From SURF-58 sp041305085 (GTDB lineage Archaea; Nanobdellota; Nanobdellia; Woesearchaeales; UBA9642): DNA of 27,305 nt. The translations under genes were made by a program, and so were the position numbers. Position 1 is the stretch's first letter. The number at the start of each line of letters is the position of its first letter. The notes beneath the pieces were generated by a model, which had not been told where the DNA came from, ran no database searches, and was given only the letters and a program-made list of their open reading frames with translations. The stretch lies in contig JBFYMA010000031.1 in the NCBI GenBank assembly GCA_041305085.1, positions 1-27,305 of the forward strand, in the 5' to 3' direction. This document shows positions 1 through 7,120 of this stretch, piece by piece.

Positions 1-126
1 AAACGATTGTTCGGTGCAACTATTGCTTCAAAGCACATCAAAACACAAACAGCTGAACTCTTTTGTAGGCTCATCGCCTACAACATAGGCTTACGCCCAT
101 GGAGATTTTCTACAGAGCCTTTTTGA
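1..126 (+). mobile_element. C-terminal end of a probable DDE transposase (partial, cut by window edge)
   Basis: Frame 1 is open from the first base to a TGA at 124-126, giving 41 residues that begin KRLFGATIASKH and continue with TAELFCRLIAYNIGL. This resembles the C-terminus of IS4/IS5/IS1182-type DDE transposases, where a [KR]RxFG..xxSK element (just after the catalytic Glu helix) is followed by a helix ending in a YNI-like motif. Only the tail is present, so family and integrity cannot be judged. The stop lies 13 bases from the 3' end of the opposing nuclease gene, which leaves little room for a normal terminal inverted repeat and suggests the element ends in, or abuts, that gene. The call rests on motif resemblance only. 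Confidence 0.5.
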
Positions 127-139
127 TTATTGTTAAGGA

Positions 140-1309
140 TTACCTTTTTGCAGCCCTGACATATGTTGTTTTTTCTTTTTTTATAAATTGGTCCAAAAGC
201 CTGACAAGCTCAATGTGTATCTCCCCATTGTTAATCATCTTTGCAAGCTCATACACATCAACAGTTGCAAGCTCATCCCAAAGCCCCAGTTGTTTTATGA
301 GCTGCTCAAACTTTTCCCTTTCAGGCTCACTTCTTGAGGGAAACTTCATTTTTGGATAGGATTTTATTGAAACCTTGCTCTCTTTCCCATAAACAACCTC
401 CAAGCCTTCTTTTTCTGCAAAAGATATCAACTTGGCTCTTATTTTTTCCAGCTCTTCCTGCTTTTCAGCCATCTCTCCTGAAACTTTTCCAAAGCTGTCT
501 GCCAGTTGTTCTCCATCATCAGGCATATGCTCTTTAAGGGTTCCTTTTTTGTATAGATGCTTAAAATTCGGGCACTTTGACCTGAACTGGCACCAGTCGC
601 AAAGAGCGCTCTGTACAGGCCTGAAGTCTTTACAATTTTCAACATCTTTTATAAGTGAAAGAACCTGCTCTTTCATTTCACGCAGCTGTTTATCTGTACG
701 TTCACTCAGGAGTTCCTTGTTAAACGCAAGATAGTGCCAGACAAGCCTTATTTTTTTTGAGTCAGGGTATAGCTGCTTTAGCCCAAATGCATACACTGCA
801 AGCTGCCTATCATTGTCAACTTTTTCCTGTGTTGGCAGAGAATTAGAAGTCTTGTAGTCGTGAATCTCAAAAACACCATCTTTTACTGCCAGCCTGTCAA
901 TCCTTATGTGTATCCTGTATCTGTCATCAAGCTTTGCAGTGTACTGAGTTTCCAGGCTCACTGTTTTTGAGCCGTCAAATGGCTTGTGCTTTTCATAATA
1001 ATCTGTTATAAATCCCTCACCCATTTTCCTGTAATTCTCAGCAGAATATTCTTTTCTCACTATATCTATTTTGTCATTAAATTTCTCAACCCATTGGCTG
1101 TTGTAAAAGTCCAGAAGCTCTGGCAGAGTGTTCATTTTCTGGAATTTCAGATCCTTATACAGCTTTTCAAGGGCATTGTGTACCATTGAACCCATAAAAG
1201 CCTCTATTGTTGTCTCGAAGTCAGGCTCAACTTTATCTATATACTGAAACCTATATTTTAAAGAACACTGTTCAAATGTTGAAAGCCTTGAATGGGAGTA
1301 AAGAGCCAT
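140..1309 (-). CDS. PD-(D/E)XK superfamily nuclease with AddB/Cas4-like Fe-S cysteines
   Basis: A 389-residue RecB-family nuclease domain (PDDEXK_1 type). In order: Cys15 in an N-terminal EQCSLKYRF segment, His44 in MVHNALEKLY, Asp138 in RIDRL, the catalytic core D151-Y-K153 in EIHDYKT, the helical Q169xxxY173 motif, and a late CDWCQFRSKC segment (Cys237, 240, 246). One early Cys plus three clustered late Cys is the 4Fe-4S staple pattern of AddB, Cas4 and related DNA end-processing nucleases. No helicase, cas gene or CRISPR lies nearby, so a specific pathway cannot be assigned; a role in DNA repair or recombination is an inference. The ATG at 1309 lies 26 bases from a TATA box, which fits a leaderless start. 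The C-terminal ~130 residues are charged, helical and unassigned. Confidence 0.85.
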   Translation of the reverse strand: MALYSHSRLSTFEQCSLKYRFQYIDKVEPDFETTIEAFMGSMVHNALEKLYKDLKFQKMNTLPELLDFYNSQWVEKFNDKIDIVRKEYSAENYRKMGEGFITDYYEKHKPFDGSKTVSLETQYTAKLDDRYRIHIRIDRLAVKDGVFEIHDYKTSNSLPTQEKVDNDRQLAVYAFGLKQLYPDSKKIRLVWHYLAFNKELLSERTDKQLREMKEQVLSLIKDVENCKDFRPVQSALCDWCQFRSKCPNFKHLYKKGTLKEHMPDDGEQLADSFGKVSGEMAEKQEELEKIRAKLISFAEKEGLEVVYGKESKVSIKSYPKMKFPSRSEPEREKFEQLIKQLGLWDELATVDVYELAKMINNGEIHIELVRLLDQFIKKEKTTYVRAAKR

Positions 1310-1330
1310 ATGTAGAAGGATGCAGATTGC

Positions 1331-1340
1331 TTATAAATAT
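1331..1340 (-). promoter_or_regulatory. TATA box of the PD-(D/E)XK nuclease gene
   Basis: On the minus strand this reads ATATTTATAA, centred about 26 bases before the ATG at 1309. That spacing places transcription initiation at or next to the start codon. No ribosome site is seen. Confidence 0.6.
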
Positions 1341-1378
1341 GTTTCTATGCAAAACAACCAAATTTTTCGGAATATCTT

Positions 1379-2446
1379 TTAGTTTGAGTCCAATTCCTGC
1401 CTTATTTTTTCTATTTCTGAAAAAAGCCTTTGAAGACGGGAGTCATTTTTTATCATTTCCTCAAGCGAAGGAATTATTTTTTGTTTTATTATTCTGTAAA
1501 GAAGTTTTGGATCCTGATCTTCAAGCTCTGCCTTTGCAAGGGCTCCCTGTAAAAAAATCCTTTCAGATGATGCAAGCTTTACAAAGTTTTCTGCAATTAT
1601 AAAAGTCAAAAACTTTTCAAAAGAAAAAATCTCTTCAGCCTGCTGCATAGCTTTTTTGTAGTCCTCTTCTTCTGTTTTGGAAGCCTGAATAGTTGCACCC
1701 ACTCCAGGCATTATTTGATTTGTAAAATAAGGGGTTAATTTTGAAAAATAACTCTGCTTTAATGACTTCAATAGGAGAATTATGGACTTAAGCATTTGTG
1801 TATCTGCAAATCCCATCTTCACCTTGTCCCTTCTCAAAACCACATCCTCATTTATTATAAGCTCCTTGTCTATTTCAGGAATGTCCGATTGATCCTCCAT
1901 GATTGGTTCATGAATCTTTACTGCAAAAAAGAAGTTCTCGTTGCCACATTTTTTGCAAACAATTTTTTTGGCTTCTTTATCAAAAAATGAGCCAGCAGAG
2001 CACACTGGACAATAAACTTTTTTTGAGGTTATCTCTTTGAAAAAATCCTTTAAAAACTTTAAGAGTATTCCCTGTTTTGTGTTGAGGTAAAGCGAATACT
2101 TAATCGGTGCCCTGTGAGAGGGATCGATGGAAAGAGTCGTTGAGGCGAGGCTGTCTGCACAGACAAAATAGTTTTCTGATTTTGATTCTTCAGCAAGCTC
2201 TGTTTTTAAAAATTCTGCTGCCTGCTGAAGCTCTTTGTTGTATTCAAGCGCCAGCCTTGAGTATTCATCTTTTTCAAGGTCGTGAAAAAGCTTTTTGTCA
2301 GATGAATAAAACTCGAGGAGATCATTTGCAAGAGCGCTAAAGTCATTATCCAGCGCTTTTTGAACAATCTGCTGCCCTTTTTTTGAGGAAAAAATAACCT
2401 CAAAATATACAAATACATCATCCATAATTCTCTGGGCAAAAGGCAT
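1379..2446 (-). CDS. Unknown helical protein with a central zinc ribbon
   Basis: A 355-residue protein I do not recognise. It is mostly predicted alpha-helical and charged, with one CPVC...CKKC zinc-ribbon pair (Cys146/149 and Cys164/167) in the middle. The frame is open to an ATG at 2470, but that codon overlaps the TATA box at 2471-2480; the ATG at 2446 lies 29 bases from the TATA centre and is the better start. It ends 70 bases upstream of the nuclease gene on the same strand, and the two have separate promoters. The ribbon could bind nucleic acid or protein. There are no signal peptide or membrane segments, so it is probably cytoplasmic. Confidence 0.7.
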   Translation of the reverse strand: MPFAQRIMDDVFVYFEVIFSSKKGQQIVQKALDNDFSALANDLLEFYSSDKKLFHDLEKDEYSRLALEYNKELQQAAEFLKTELAEESKSENYFVCADSLASTTLSIDPSHRAPIKYSLYLNTKQGILLKFLKDFFKEITSKKVYCPVCSAGSFFDKEAKKIVCKKCGNENFFFAVKIHEPIMEDQSDIPEIDKELIINEDVVLRRDKVKMGFADTQMLKSIILLLKSLKQSYFSKLTPYFTNQIMPGVGATIQASKTEEEDYKKAMQQAEEIFSFEKFLTFIIAENFVKLASSERIFLQGALAKAELEDQDPKLLYRIIKQKIIPSLEEMIKNDSRLQRLFSEIEKIRQELDSN

Positions 2447-2470
2447 AACAGACCAAATAGGAAAAAGCAT

Positions 2471-2480
2471 ATTTAAATAT
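2471..2480 (-). promoter_or_regulatory. TATA box of the zinc-ribbon gene ending at 1379
   Basis: On the minus strand this reads ATATTTAAAT, about 29 bases before the ATG at 2446. It decides the start, since the longer frame would begin at the edge of this box. Confidence 0.6.
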
Positions 2481-2504
2481 TGCGATGTTCAAAAAACAAA
2501 AACC

Positions 2505-2513
2505 TATTTATAT
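2505..2513 (+). promoter_or_regulatory. TATA box of the divergent zinc-finger gene
   Basis: TATTTATAT centred about 26 bases before the ATG at 2535, giving a leaderless start. It lies about 30 bases from the divergent minus-strand TATA box, so the two genes share a compact bidirectional promoter region. Confidence 0.6.
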
Positions 2514-2534
2514 CTGCTTGTTTCAAAAATATTC

Positions 2535-3074
2535 ATGCAAAAAATTATGGAAAAAGCAATAGGCAAAAAGTGCCCTGTCTGCAGTTCAGAAAAAGTATTT
2601 ACAAACGGAGAGGCTGCACAGTGCAGAAACTGCAACTCCTTTCTTGAAATCCACGACCTTAAATGCATAGGAAGGCCTGTAAAATACTCCCATAGAAAAA
2701 AAGCGTTTGTGTGCAGCCAGTGCGGTCTTCTTTTGGCCTGCACAAGCTGCCAGAAAACCATGCTTCTAAACAATGGGGAAGAATTTGTATGCAGGACATG
2801 CGGCAAAATGCAGAGCTCTGAAAAAGCCCACGAAAAAGAGTACAAAACTCAAAAATATATAAAAACATTTCACAGGATAATGCATTCTTCCTCAATAAAA
2901 ACCCATCTTGAAAAAACAGAAAATGGAAGGCAGATTCTTGAATGGATTGAACAGATTCCTGTAAAGCACCATTGGCCAAACCCACACAATGCAAGCGTTG
3001 CTGCAATAGCCTTGGCCTACAGAGACTATTGCAGGCAAAACCCTTTTTCAGCTGTTAGGCAGCCATTTTTGTGA
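2535..3074 (+). CDS. Unknown multi-zinc-knuckle protein
   Basis: A 179-residue protein of unknown function. The first half carries five CxxC knuckles: Cys13/16 and 30/33 (one zinc ribbon), Cys60/63, and Cys69/72 with Cys86/89 (a second ribbon). The second half is basic and helical, with a WPNPHNASVAAIALAYRDYC segment near the C-terminus. It has no membrane helices. The layout, ribbons followed by a helical tail, is common in archaeal nucleic-acid-associated proteins, but no specific family is recognised. It stands alone between the divergent promoter and the small basic protein gene. Confidence 0.7.
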   Translation: MQKIMEKAIGKKCPVCSSEKVFTNGEAAQCRNCNSFLEIHDLKCIGRPVKYSHRKKAFVCSQCGLLLACTSCQKTMLLNNGEEFVCRTCGKMQSSEKAHEKEYKTQKYIKTFHRIMHSSSIKTHLEKTENGRQILEWIEQIPVKHHWPNPHNASVAAIALAYRDYCRQNPFSAVRQPFL

Positions 3075-3105
3075 TTTTTTCTGTTTTCCCTCGGTGAATT
3101 TCAAT

Positions 3106-3118
3106 AAATTTATAAATA
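3106..3118 (+). promoter_or_regulatory. Promoter with leader and SD site for the small basic protein gene
   Basis: The A/T-rich AAATTTATAAATA box places the transcription start near 3139-3144. The short leader contains GAGGGTGAT (3152-3160), close to the anti-SD complement GGAGGTGAT, four bases before the ATG. Most promoter-proximal genes here are leaderless, so a leader with a strong SD suggests a well-expressed gene. Confidence 0.6.
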
Positions 3119-3164
3119 GAAAGGAGTTAACAAATAGAACAAATAACAGATGAGGGTGATATAA

Positions 3165-3431
3165 ATGGCAGAAATTTTGGTAAAATGTGGAATAAAGAGA
3201 GAGCCAGGATATCTTTACTTCGTTGACAAGAACGGAAACGCAGCAAGGGTAAAAATGGCCCGAAAAGGTGTAAAGACCAACAAAAAACAGGAAATCCTTC
3301 ACAAGGCAGGAGTCAAAAGACAGGAAGGGTACTTATACTTTATTGACAAGGCTGGAAACATTGCCAGGACAAAGATGGCAAGGGGCAGGAAGAAGTCTGC
3401 AAAAAAGCCAGCAAAGAAAAAGAAAAGATAA
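3165..3431 (+). CDS. Small basic protein of two tandem repeats with a Lys-rich tail
   Basis: An 88-residue, strongly basic protein. Residues 4-35 and 44-75 are two copies of the same unit, period 40 residues, each with a GYLYF[VI]DK core, a GN turn and an AR.KMAR end. The C-terminus is a run of Lys/Arg/Ala (KKSAKKPAKKKKR) like histone or ribosomal-protein tails. The strong SD and basic charge suggest an abundant nucleic-acid-binding protein, for example a chromatin or ribosome-associated protein. I do not recognise a named family, so the function is inference. A T-rich terminator follows immediately. Confidence 0.8.
   Translation: MAEILVKCGIKREPGYLYFVDKNGNAARVKMARKGVKTNKKQEILHKAGVKRQEGYLYFIDKAGNIARTKMARGRKKSAKKPAKKKKR
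3174..3389 (+). repeat. Intragenic duplication (two ~96-base units, 120-base period)
   Basis: The two copies, 3174-3269 and 3294-3389, encode the repeated domain of the 88-residue basic protein. The protein copies match closely (for example GYLYFVDKNGN and GYLYFIDKAGN) while many codons differ, so the duplication is old and held by selection at protein level. Confidence 0.75.
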
Positions 3432-3434
3432 ACA

Positions 3435-3460
3435 TTCTTTTTTTTTATTTCTTATTTATT
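3435..3460 (+). terminator. T-rich terminator after the small basic protein gene
   Basis: A run of ten T followed by T-rich sequence begins a few bases after the TAA stop at 3431. Archaeal RNA polymerase terminates at such tracts without a hairpin, and none is seen here. Confidence 0.55.
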
Positions 3461-3517
3461 ACTTTCAACTTTTCTATCTATATTATTATTCACATTTATT
3501 TAGAAATTTTAACTATT

Positions 3518-3793
3518 TTACAGCCCGAAATTCTCCACAAACTCTTCTATAAGCCTATATTTTTCCAAAAACTCAAACCCTTTGTTTGAAAGCACAAAAG
3601 CTTTTTTTCCAGTTTTGTCCTCAATCTCAACAACAAGCTCTTTTGAAATGAGCTCTTTCATGTAGTCTTTGAACATCTGAGGAGAAAGGTTTGAGGAGTA
3701 AAGAAGCCTTGTGGGCCTAATCATTTTTCCAGAGTCCCTTATGACTGAAAGTATGTCTCTTATAACTTCCAGCCTCTCCCTTTTCTTCACCAT
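3518..3793 (-). CDS. Winged-helix transcriptional regulator (archaeal HTH_45-like)
   Basis: A 91-residue single-domain protein. It opens with a basic helix, then IRPTRLLYSSNLSPQMFKDY (helix-turn-helix), LISKELVV and a KKAFVLSNKGFEFLEKY wing/helix, the pattern of the small archaeal winged-helix family PF14947 in which 'LxxKGxxFLexY' ends the domain. The start overlaps the end of the upstream membrane protein gene by 7 bases, so the two are co-transcribed and probably translationally coupled. It may regulate its own operon or work downstream of the membrane protein; that link is inference from gene order. Confidence 0.8.
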   Translation of the reverse strand: MVKKRERLEVIRDILSVIRDSGKMIRPTRLLYSSNLSPQMFKDYMKELISKELVVEIEDKTGKKAFVLSNKGFEFLEKYRLIEEFVENFGL

Positions 3794-4509
3794 TTATTCG
3801 TGCCCCTCAGGATACCAAAAAGCAAAAGCAGGAAAACCAGCACAGTTATTGCATCCTGATAAATCATGAATTTAGGAAAAGAGTCTATCAAGAATTCAAC
3901 CCCTACGAAATTGACTAGAAAACCTATAAATCCAAAAAGCATGCTTATAAAAAACAGCTGCCTTATCTGGGCTGTCTTCTTCTTTTCCGCACTCTTGTAG
4001 TTGGAATAGCTTATCTTTATGGCTGCCAGCAAGATCAGAAGCACTGGCACAAAAAGTATTGATGCTGAGCCAGCAAGAATGCTAGTAACACCTATTATCA
4101 CTGCCAAAGCGTGCAGCCCTGCAACAATAAGCTGGAACATTGTCCTGGATTTCTGGATAGTCTGGGAATCGCTGGCTATTTTATCCTCTATCCGTTTCCA
4201 GACAAGGCTGAACAGCAGGTAAAACGCTGCGATAGTTAAACAATAGTAAAACCCTGCAGCAAGGAACTGAAAAATTACCTGGCCTGTAGGTATTTTCAGG
4301 ACAGTTATTATTCCCAGAATAGTGCTTAAAAAAAAACCTAACGCAAAAAAAAGAAAAGAGTTGGAAAAGTATTTTATTCCCCTGTGCTGGCTGATATTAT
4401 AGAGCTGCCTTATATAAAAATAAGCAAGAGTAGAGCTGGCAACTATTATTATTCCCTGAATCAAAACGTATAAAAGAGCATTCTGAACAGCCAATTCATA
4501 TAATCCCAT
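3787..4509 (-). CDS. Seven-helix membrane protein of unknown function
   Basis: A 240-residue protein with seven hydrophobic segments (about residues 10-32, 47-70, 78-103, 125-147, 148-167, 183-205, 215-235). There are no catalytic motifs, no enzyme domain and no large loops. The arrangement resembles the seven-helix sensory portion of some histidine kinases, here without a kinase. The overlapping downstream winged-helix gene makes a membrane-sensor/regulator pair plausible but unproven. The ATG at 4509 has a GGTGAT ribosome site at 4513-4518, read on the minus strand. Confidence 0.75.
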   Translation of the reverse strand: MGLYELAVQNALLYVLIQGIIIVASSTLAYFYIRQLYNISQHRGIKYFSNSFLFFALGFFLSTILGIITVLKIPTGQVIFQFLAAGFYYCLTIAAFYLLFSLVWKRIEDKIASDSQTIQKSRTMFQLIVAGLHALAVIIGVTSILAGSASILFVPVLLILLAAIKISYSNYKSAEKKKTAQIRQLFFISMLFGFIGFLVNFVGVEFLIDSFPKFMIYQDAITVLVFLLLLFGILRGTNKW

Positions 4510-4530
4510 TTTATCACCAACAGTAATGCT

Positions 4531-4550
4531 TGTTTAAATATTTTTATAAA
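4531..4550 (-). promoter_or_regulatory. A/T-rich promoter of the seven-helix membrane protein / winged-helix operon
   Basis: On the minus strand the segment reads TTTATAAAAATATTTAAACA, two overlapping TATA-like boxes. The distal one leaves room for a short leader containing the GGTGAT site at 4513-4518; the proximal one would start transcription almost at the ATG. Confidence 0.5.
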
Positions 4551-4585
4551 ACATGTAGGAATCCTATATATTAATCCTTGGGAGC

Positions 4586-4594
4586 ATTTATAAA
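4586..4594 (+). promoter_or_regulatory. TATA box of the PspC / ABC envelope operon
   Basis: ATTTATAAA centred about 27 bases before the ATG at 4617. It rules out the longer frame opening at 4578, which would begin upstream of the promoter element itself. Confidence 0.65.
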
Positions 4595-4616
4595 CAAATT
4601 ATTTTTAATAAGGGTA

Positions 4617-5042
4617 ATGGCAAACCAAGACACAAAGCGCATATACAGGTCAAGACAGGACAAGGTTATTGGGGGAGTGTGCGGAGGAATCGCAGAATAC
4701 TTCAACATAGACCCTGTATGGATAAGGATTATAGCAGTGGTGCTGGCTCTTATGGATGGAATAGGCATTCTTGCATATATAGTGGCATGGATAATCATTC
4801 CGGAAAATTCCCGCCAAAAAATCCGGGATCCAAAAATGCAGAGCCAGATTAACAGCACTATAAAAAAGATCAGTAATTCCTCAAGAAAAAACAGGGCCAG
4901 CTTTATAATAGGTGCCATCCTTGTTGCTGTTGGATTCTCTTTTCTGTTCAATGAATTGTTCTTTTGGTTCAGCTTCAAGTATGTATGGCCCCTCATAATA
5001 ATTGCCCTTGGAATTTTTCTGATTATAAAGGTGAAAAAATGA
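4617..5042 (+). CDS. PspC domain membrane protein
   Basis: A 141-residue protein. Residues 5-63 form a PspC domain: a basic start (KRIYRSRQDKVIGGVCGGIA), then EYFNIDPVWIRI and a hydrophobic pair ending VAWIIIPE. Residues ~95-139 add a second hydrophobic pair with FKYVWPLIIIALGIF, like the LiaI/LiaF transmembrane unit. PspC proteins sense or signal envelope stress in bacteria and recur in archaea with toastrack and LiaF-type partners. The next gene overlaps by ATGA. The start is fixed by the TATA box at 4586-4594. Confidence 0.88.
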   Translation: MANQDTKRIYRSRQDKVIGGVCGGIAEYFNIDPVWIRIIAVVLALMDGIGILAYIVAWIIIPENSRQKIRDPKMQSQINSTIKKISNSSRKNRASFIIGAILVAVGFSFLFNELFFWFSFKYVWPLIIIALGIFLIIKVKK

Positions 5043-5950
5043 AAAAAAAGCAAAACAATTTTGAAAAAGGCAGAAGAATTTGTCAAAACATTTCAGGACT
5101 ATTTTTGGGAGCGATTCTTTTGGCTCTTGGAATAATTTTCCTTCTCCAAACCTTGGGTCTCATAAATATTGCTGTCTGGGGAAGCTTCAAATACTATTGG
5201 CCTGTGGGGCTGATACTTGCAGGCACAGCATTTCTTTTCAGGGCCCGAGGAATAGGATGGATTTTCATAATAGCCACAATAATACTGGGAATGATGACAG
5301 GCTGGAGCTATGCTGTTTCTGAATGCGGAGAGCCGAGATCCATAGAGCAGAAAATAAGTATGGATCCTGAGATTGAAAAAATGGATATTGAGCTGGACTT
5401 TGGGGCAGGCGAAGTTGATATAGGTGCAGGTGACAACCAATTTCTTGCAGTAAACAATGTTGAGACTTCTGACAAAAAAGACCCCGAATTTGTATTTGAA
5501 AAATCAGGAAGCACAGGGAGGCTCAGCATACAGAGGCACAATGGATGCTTCTTGGGAGACAGCATAAAGCAAAAGTGGAATCTTGGCCTTGCTCCTGGAA
5601 TTCCAAAAACTCTTAAAATGGATTATGGAGCTGCAAATGTCAACATGGATTTAAGAAAACTCTTTGTTGAAAGAGTTGAGCTGGACACAGGCGCGAGCAG
5701 CACTGAAATAACTTTTGACAGCTATCCGACAAAAGCTGTAATAGAGACAGGCGCAAGCGATATGCAACTGTTCTTTCCAAAAGATGCAGGAGTAAAAATA
5801 AGCATTGATTCAGGCGCAACAAGCACAGATCTTGAGGGATTCACAAAAAACAATAATAGCTATTACTCTGAAAACTATGAGGCCTCCCAAATAAAAATAA
5901 ACGTAAGCATAGATGCTGGCGCTTCAAGCATAAAAGCTTCATTTTACTAG
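5039..5950 (+). CDS. LiaF-like membrane protein with extracytoplasmic toastrack beta domain
   Basis: A 303-residue protein. Residues ~18-95 contain several hydrophobic helices with an FKYYWPVGLILAG segment typical of the LiaI/LiaF TM unit. From ~116 to the end runs a beta-rich domain built on repeated D.GA strand units: DFGAGEVDIGAG, DYGAANVNMDL, DTGASSTEITF, ETGASDMQLFF, DSGATSTDLEG, DAGASSIKASF. This matches the toastrack/DUF4097-like beta solenoid paired with PspC. The ATG overlaps the PspC stop by four bases and has an AGGTGA site (5029-5034), so the longer frame from 4964 is rejected. Its role is probably sensing or scaffolding at the outer membrane face. Confidence 0.85.
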   Translation: MKKKQNNFEKGRRICQNISGLFLGAILLALGIIFLLQTLGLINIAVWGSFKYYWPVGLILAGTAFLFRARGIGWIFIIATIILGMMTGWSYAVSECGEPRSIEQKISMDPEIEKMDIELDFGAGEVDIGAGDNQFLAVNNVETSDKKDPEFVFEKSGSTGRLSIQRHNGCFLGDSIKQKWNLGLAPGIPKTLKMDYGAANVNMDLRKLFVERVELDTGASSTEITFDSYPTKAVIETGASDMQLFFPKDAGVKISIDSGATSTDLEGFTKNNNSYYSENYEASQIKINVSIDAGASSIKASFY

Positions 5951-5979
5951 CAGTCTGCGATGTGATCAGAGGTGAAAAA

Positions 5980-6294
5980 ATGGATGACCAAAAAACAAAA
6001 AAACAAAAAAAGCATTCGAATGACAGCAGAGAAAAAGAAAACCCGAAAAAAGCAGCAAAAGAGGATCTCAAGAGGAACTTCAGAGAGCATTTTCATGACT
6101 GGGACAAGAATGACTGGAAAAGGTGCGTTGTATCAAAAAAAATAAGCATTTTTGCAGTGCTCCTTATAACAGTAGGAGTTGTGGCACTTTTGCAGAGCTT
6201 CGGAATAGTTCAAGACGCCTGGGGAAAGCTCTGGCCGCTGTTCCTGATAGTTCCAGGAGCAATACTGCTCTTTAGGTCTGCTTACAAGCAATAA
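5980..6294 (+). CDS. Small LiaI/LiaF-type transmembrane protein with charged N-terminus
   Basis: A 104-residue protein. The first ~50 residues are extremely charged (Lys/Glu/Asp) and probably disordered in the cytoplasm; the rest is a two-helix hairpin with a central GKLWPLFLIVPGAILLF segment, the LiaI-LiaF TM signature also present in the two preceding proteins. The ATG at 5980 follows an AGAGGTGA ribosome site at 5967-5974; a GTG at 5962 in frame lies before that site and is not used. It probably interacts with the PspC/toastrack proteins in the membrane. Confidence 0.75.
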   Translation: MDDQKTKKQKKHSNDSREKENPKKAAKEDLKRNFREHFHDWDKNDWKRCVVSKKISIFAVLLITVGVVALLQSFGIVQDAWGKLWPLFLIVPGAILLFRSAYKQ

Positions 6295-6398
6295 TCAAAA
6301 AGTATTTAATAAGGGAGGAAGTAGTTCAAAAAATACTAAAACAGCAAAAATACTCAGAAAAAATGCTTACAGTATTGTATTTGCATGAGAAACCTAAA

Positions 6399-7115
6399 AT
6401 GGCTAAACCAATAATAGAGCTTCAGGATGTTTGGAAAACCTACTGGATGGGAAAAGCTCCTGTCCATGCGCTCAGAGGAATAACCCTAAAGGTGTTTAGG
6501 GGAGAGTTTGTGGCAATACAGGGCCCTTCAGGAAGCGGAAAGAGCACTGCCATGAACATGGTGGGCTGCCTTGACGTGCCAACAAAAGGAAAAATATTTT
6601 TGGACGGCACTGACATCGCAACGCTTTCAGAATCAGGGCTTGCCAAGATAAGAGGCATAAAAATAGGATTCATATTCCAGAAATTCAACCTTATAAATAC
6701 TCTTACTGCGCTGGAGAACGTGATGCTCCCGCTTACTTTTCAAAGCATCCCTGAAGGAAAAAGAAAAAAAGCTGCAAGAATTGCCCTGGAAAACGCCCAG
6801 CTTGGAGACAGGTTAAGCCATAAGCCTACAGAGCTTTCAGGAGGCCAGCAGCAGAGAGTTGCAATTGCAAGGGCGCTTGTGGGAAACCCTGAAGTAATAC
6901 TTGCCGATGAGCCCACAGGAAACCTTGACAGCAAAACAGGAACAACAGTCATGAATTACTTACAGGAGCTTCACAGCCAGGGGAGGACAATAATAATGGT
7001 TACTCACGATGACAAGCTGGCAAACTACGCAGACAGGATAGAGTTTCTGATGGATGGACAGATAATCGAGTCAAGAAAAGCTGACAAAAGTATGCTCAAA
7101 AAGATCAAGAGGTAG
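6399..7115 (+). CDS. ABC transporter ATP-binding subunit, MacB/LolD type
   Basis: A 238-residue nucleotide-binding domain with Walker A GPSGSGKST (42-50), Q-loop FIFQKFNL, signature LSGGQQQR (146-153), Walker B VILADEPTGNLD (from 166) and the switch His in IMVTHDD (His203). The LxxxYWMG..PVHALRGI N-terminus and the TGNLDS ending are typical of the MacB/LolD/FtsE branch that drives FtsX-fold permeases. The family usually begins as MxxPIIEL, which fits the ATG at 6399; an ATG at 6363 would add 12 unconserved residues. Neither has an SD. A TATA-like TATTTAATAA at 6303-6312 may give an internal promoter. Two matching permeases follow. Confidence 0.92.
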   Translation: MAKPIIELQDVWKTYWMGKAPVHALRGITLKVFRGEFVAIQGPSGSGKSTAMNMVGCLDVPTKGKIFLDGTDIATLSESGLAKIRGIKIGFIFQKFNLINTLTALENVMLPLTFQSIPEGKRKKAARIALENAQLGDRLSHKPTELSGGQQQRVAIARALVGNPEVILADEPTGNLDSKTGTTVMNYLQELHSQGRTIIMVTHDDKLANYADRIEFLMDGQIIESRKADKSMLKKIKR

Positions 7116-7120
7116 AAAAA

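Noticed and set aside
1207..1602. Plus-strand 131-codon frame
   Set aside because: It spans the promoter between two minus-strand genes and has a shadow-like composition.
4578..4616. Longer N-terminus for the PspC protein
   Set aside because: The ATG at 4578 precedes the TATA box at 4586-4594, and the extra residues are not part of the PspC domain.
4964..5038. Longer N-terminus for the toastrack protein
   Set aside because: It would lie entirely inside the PspC gene; an AGGTGA site and ATGA overlap support the start at 5039.
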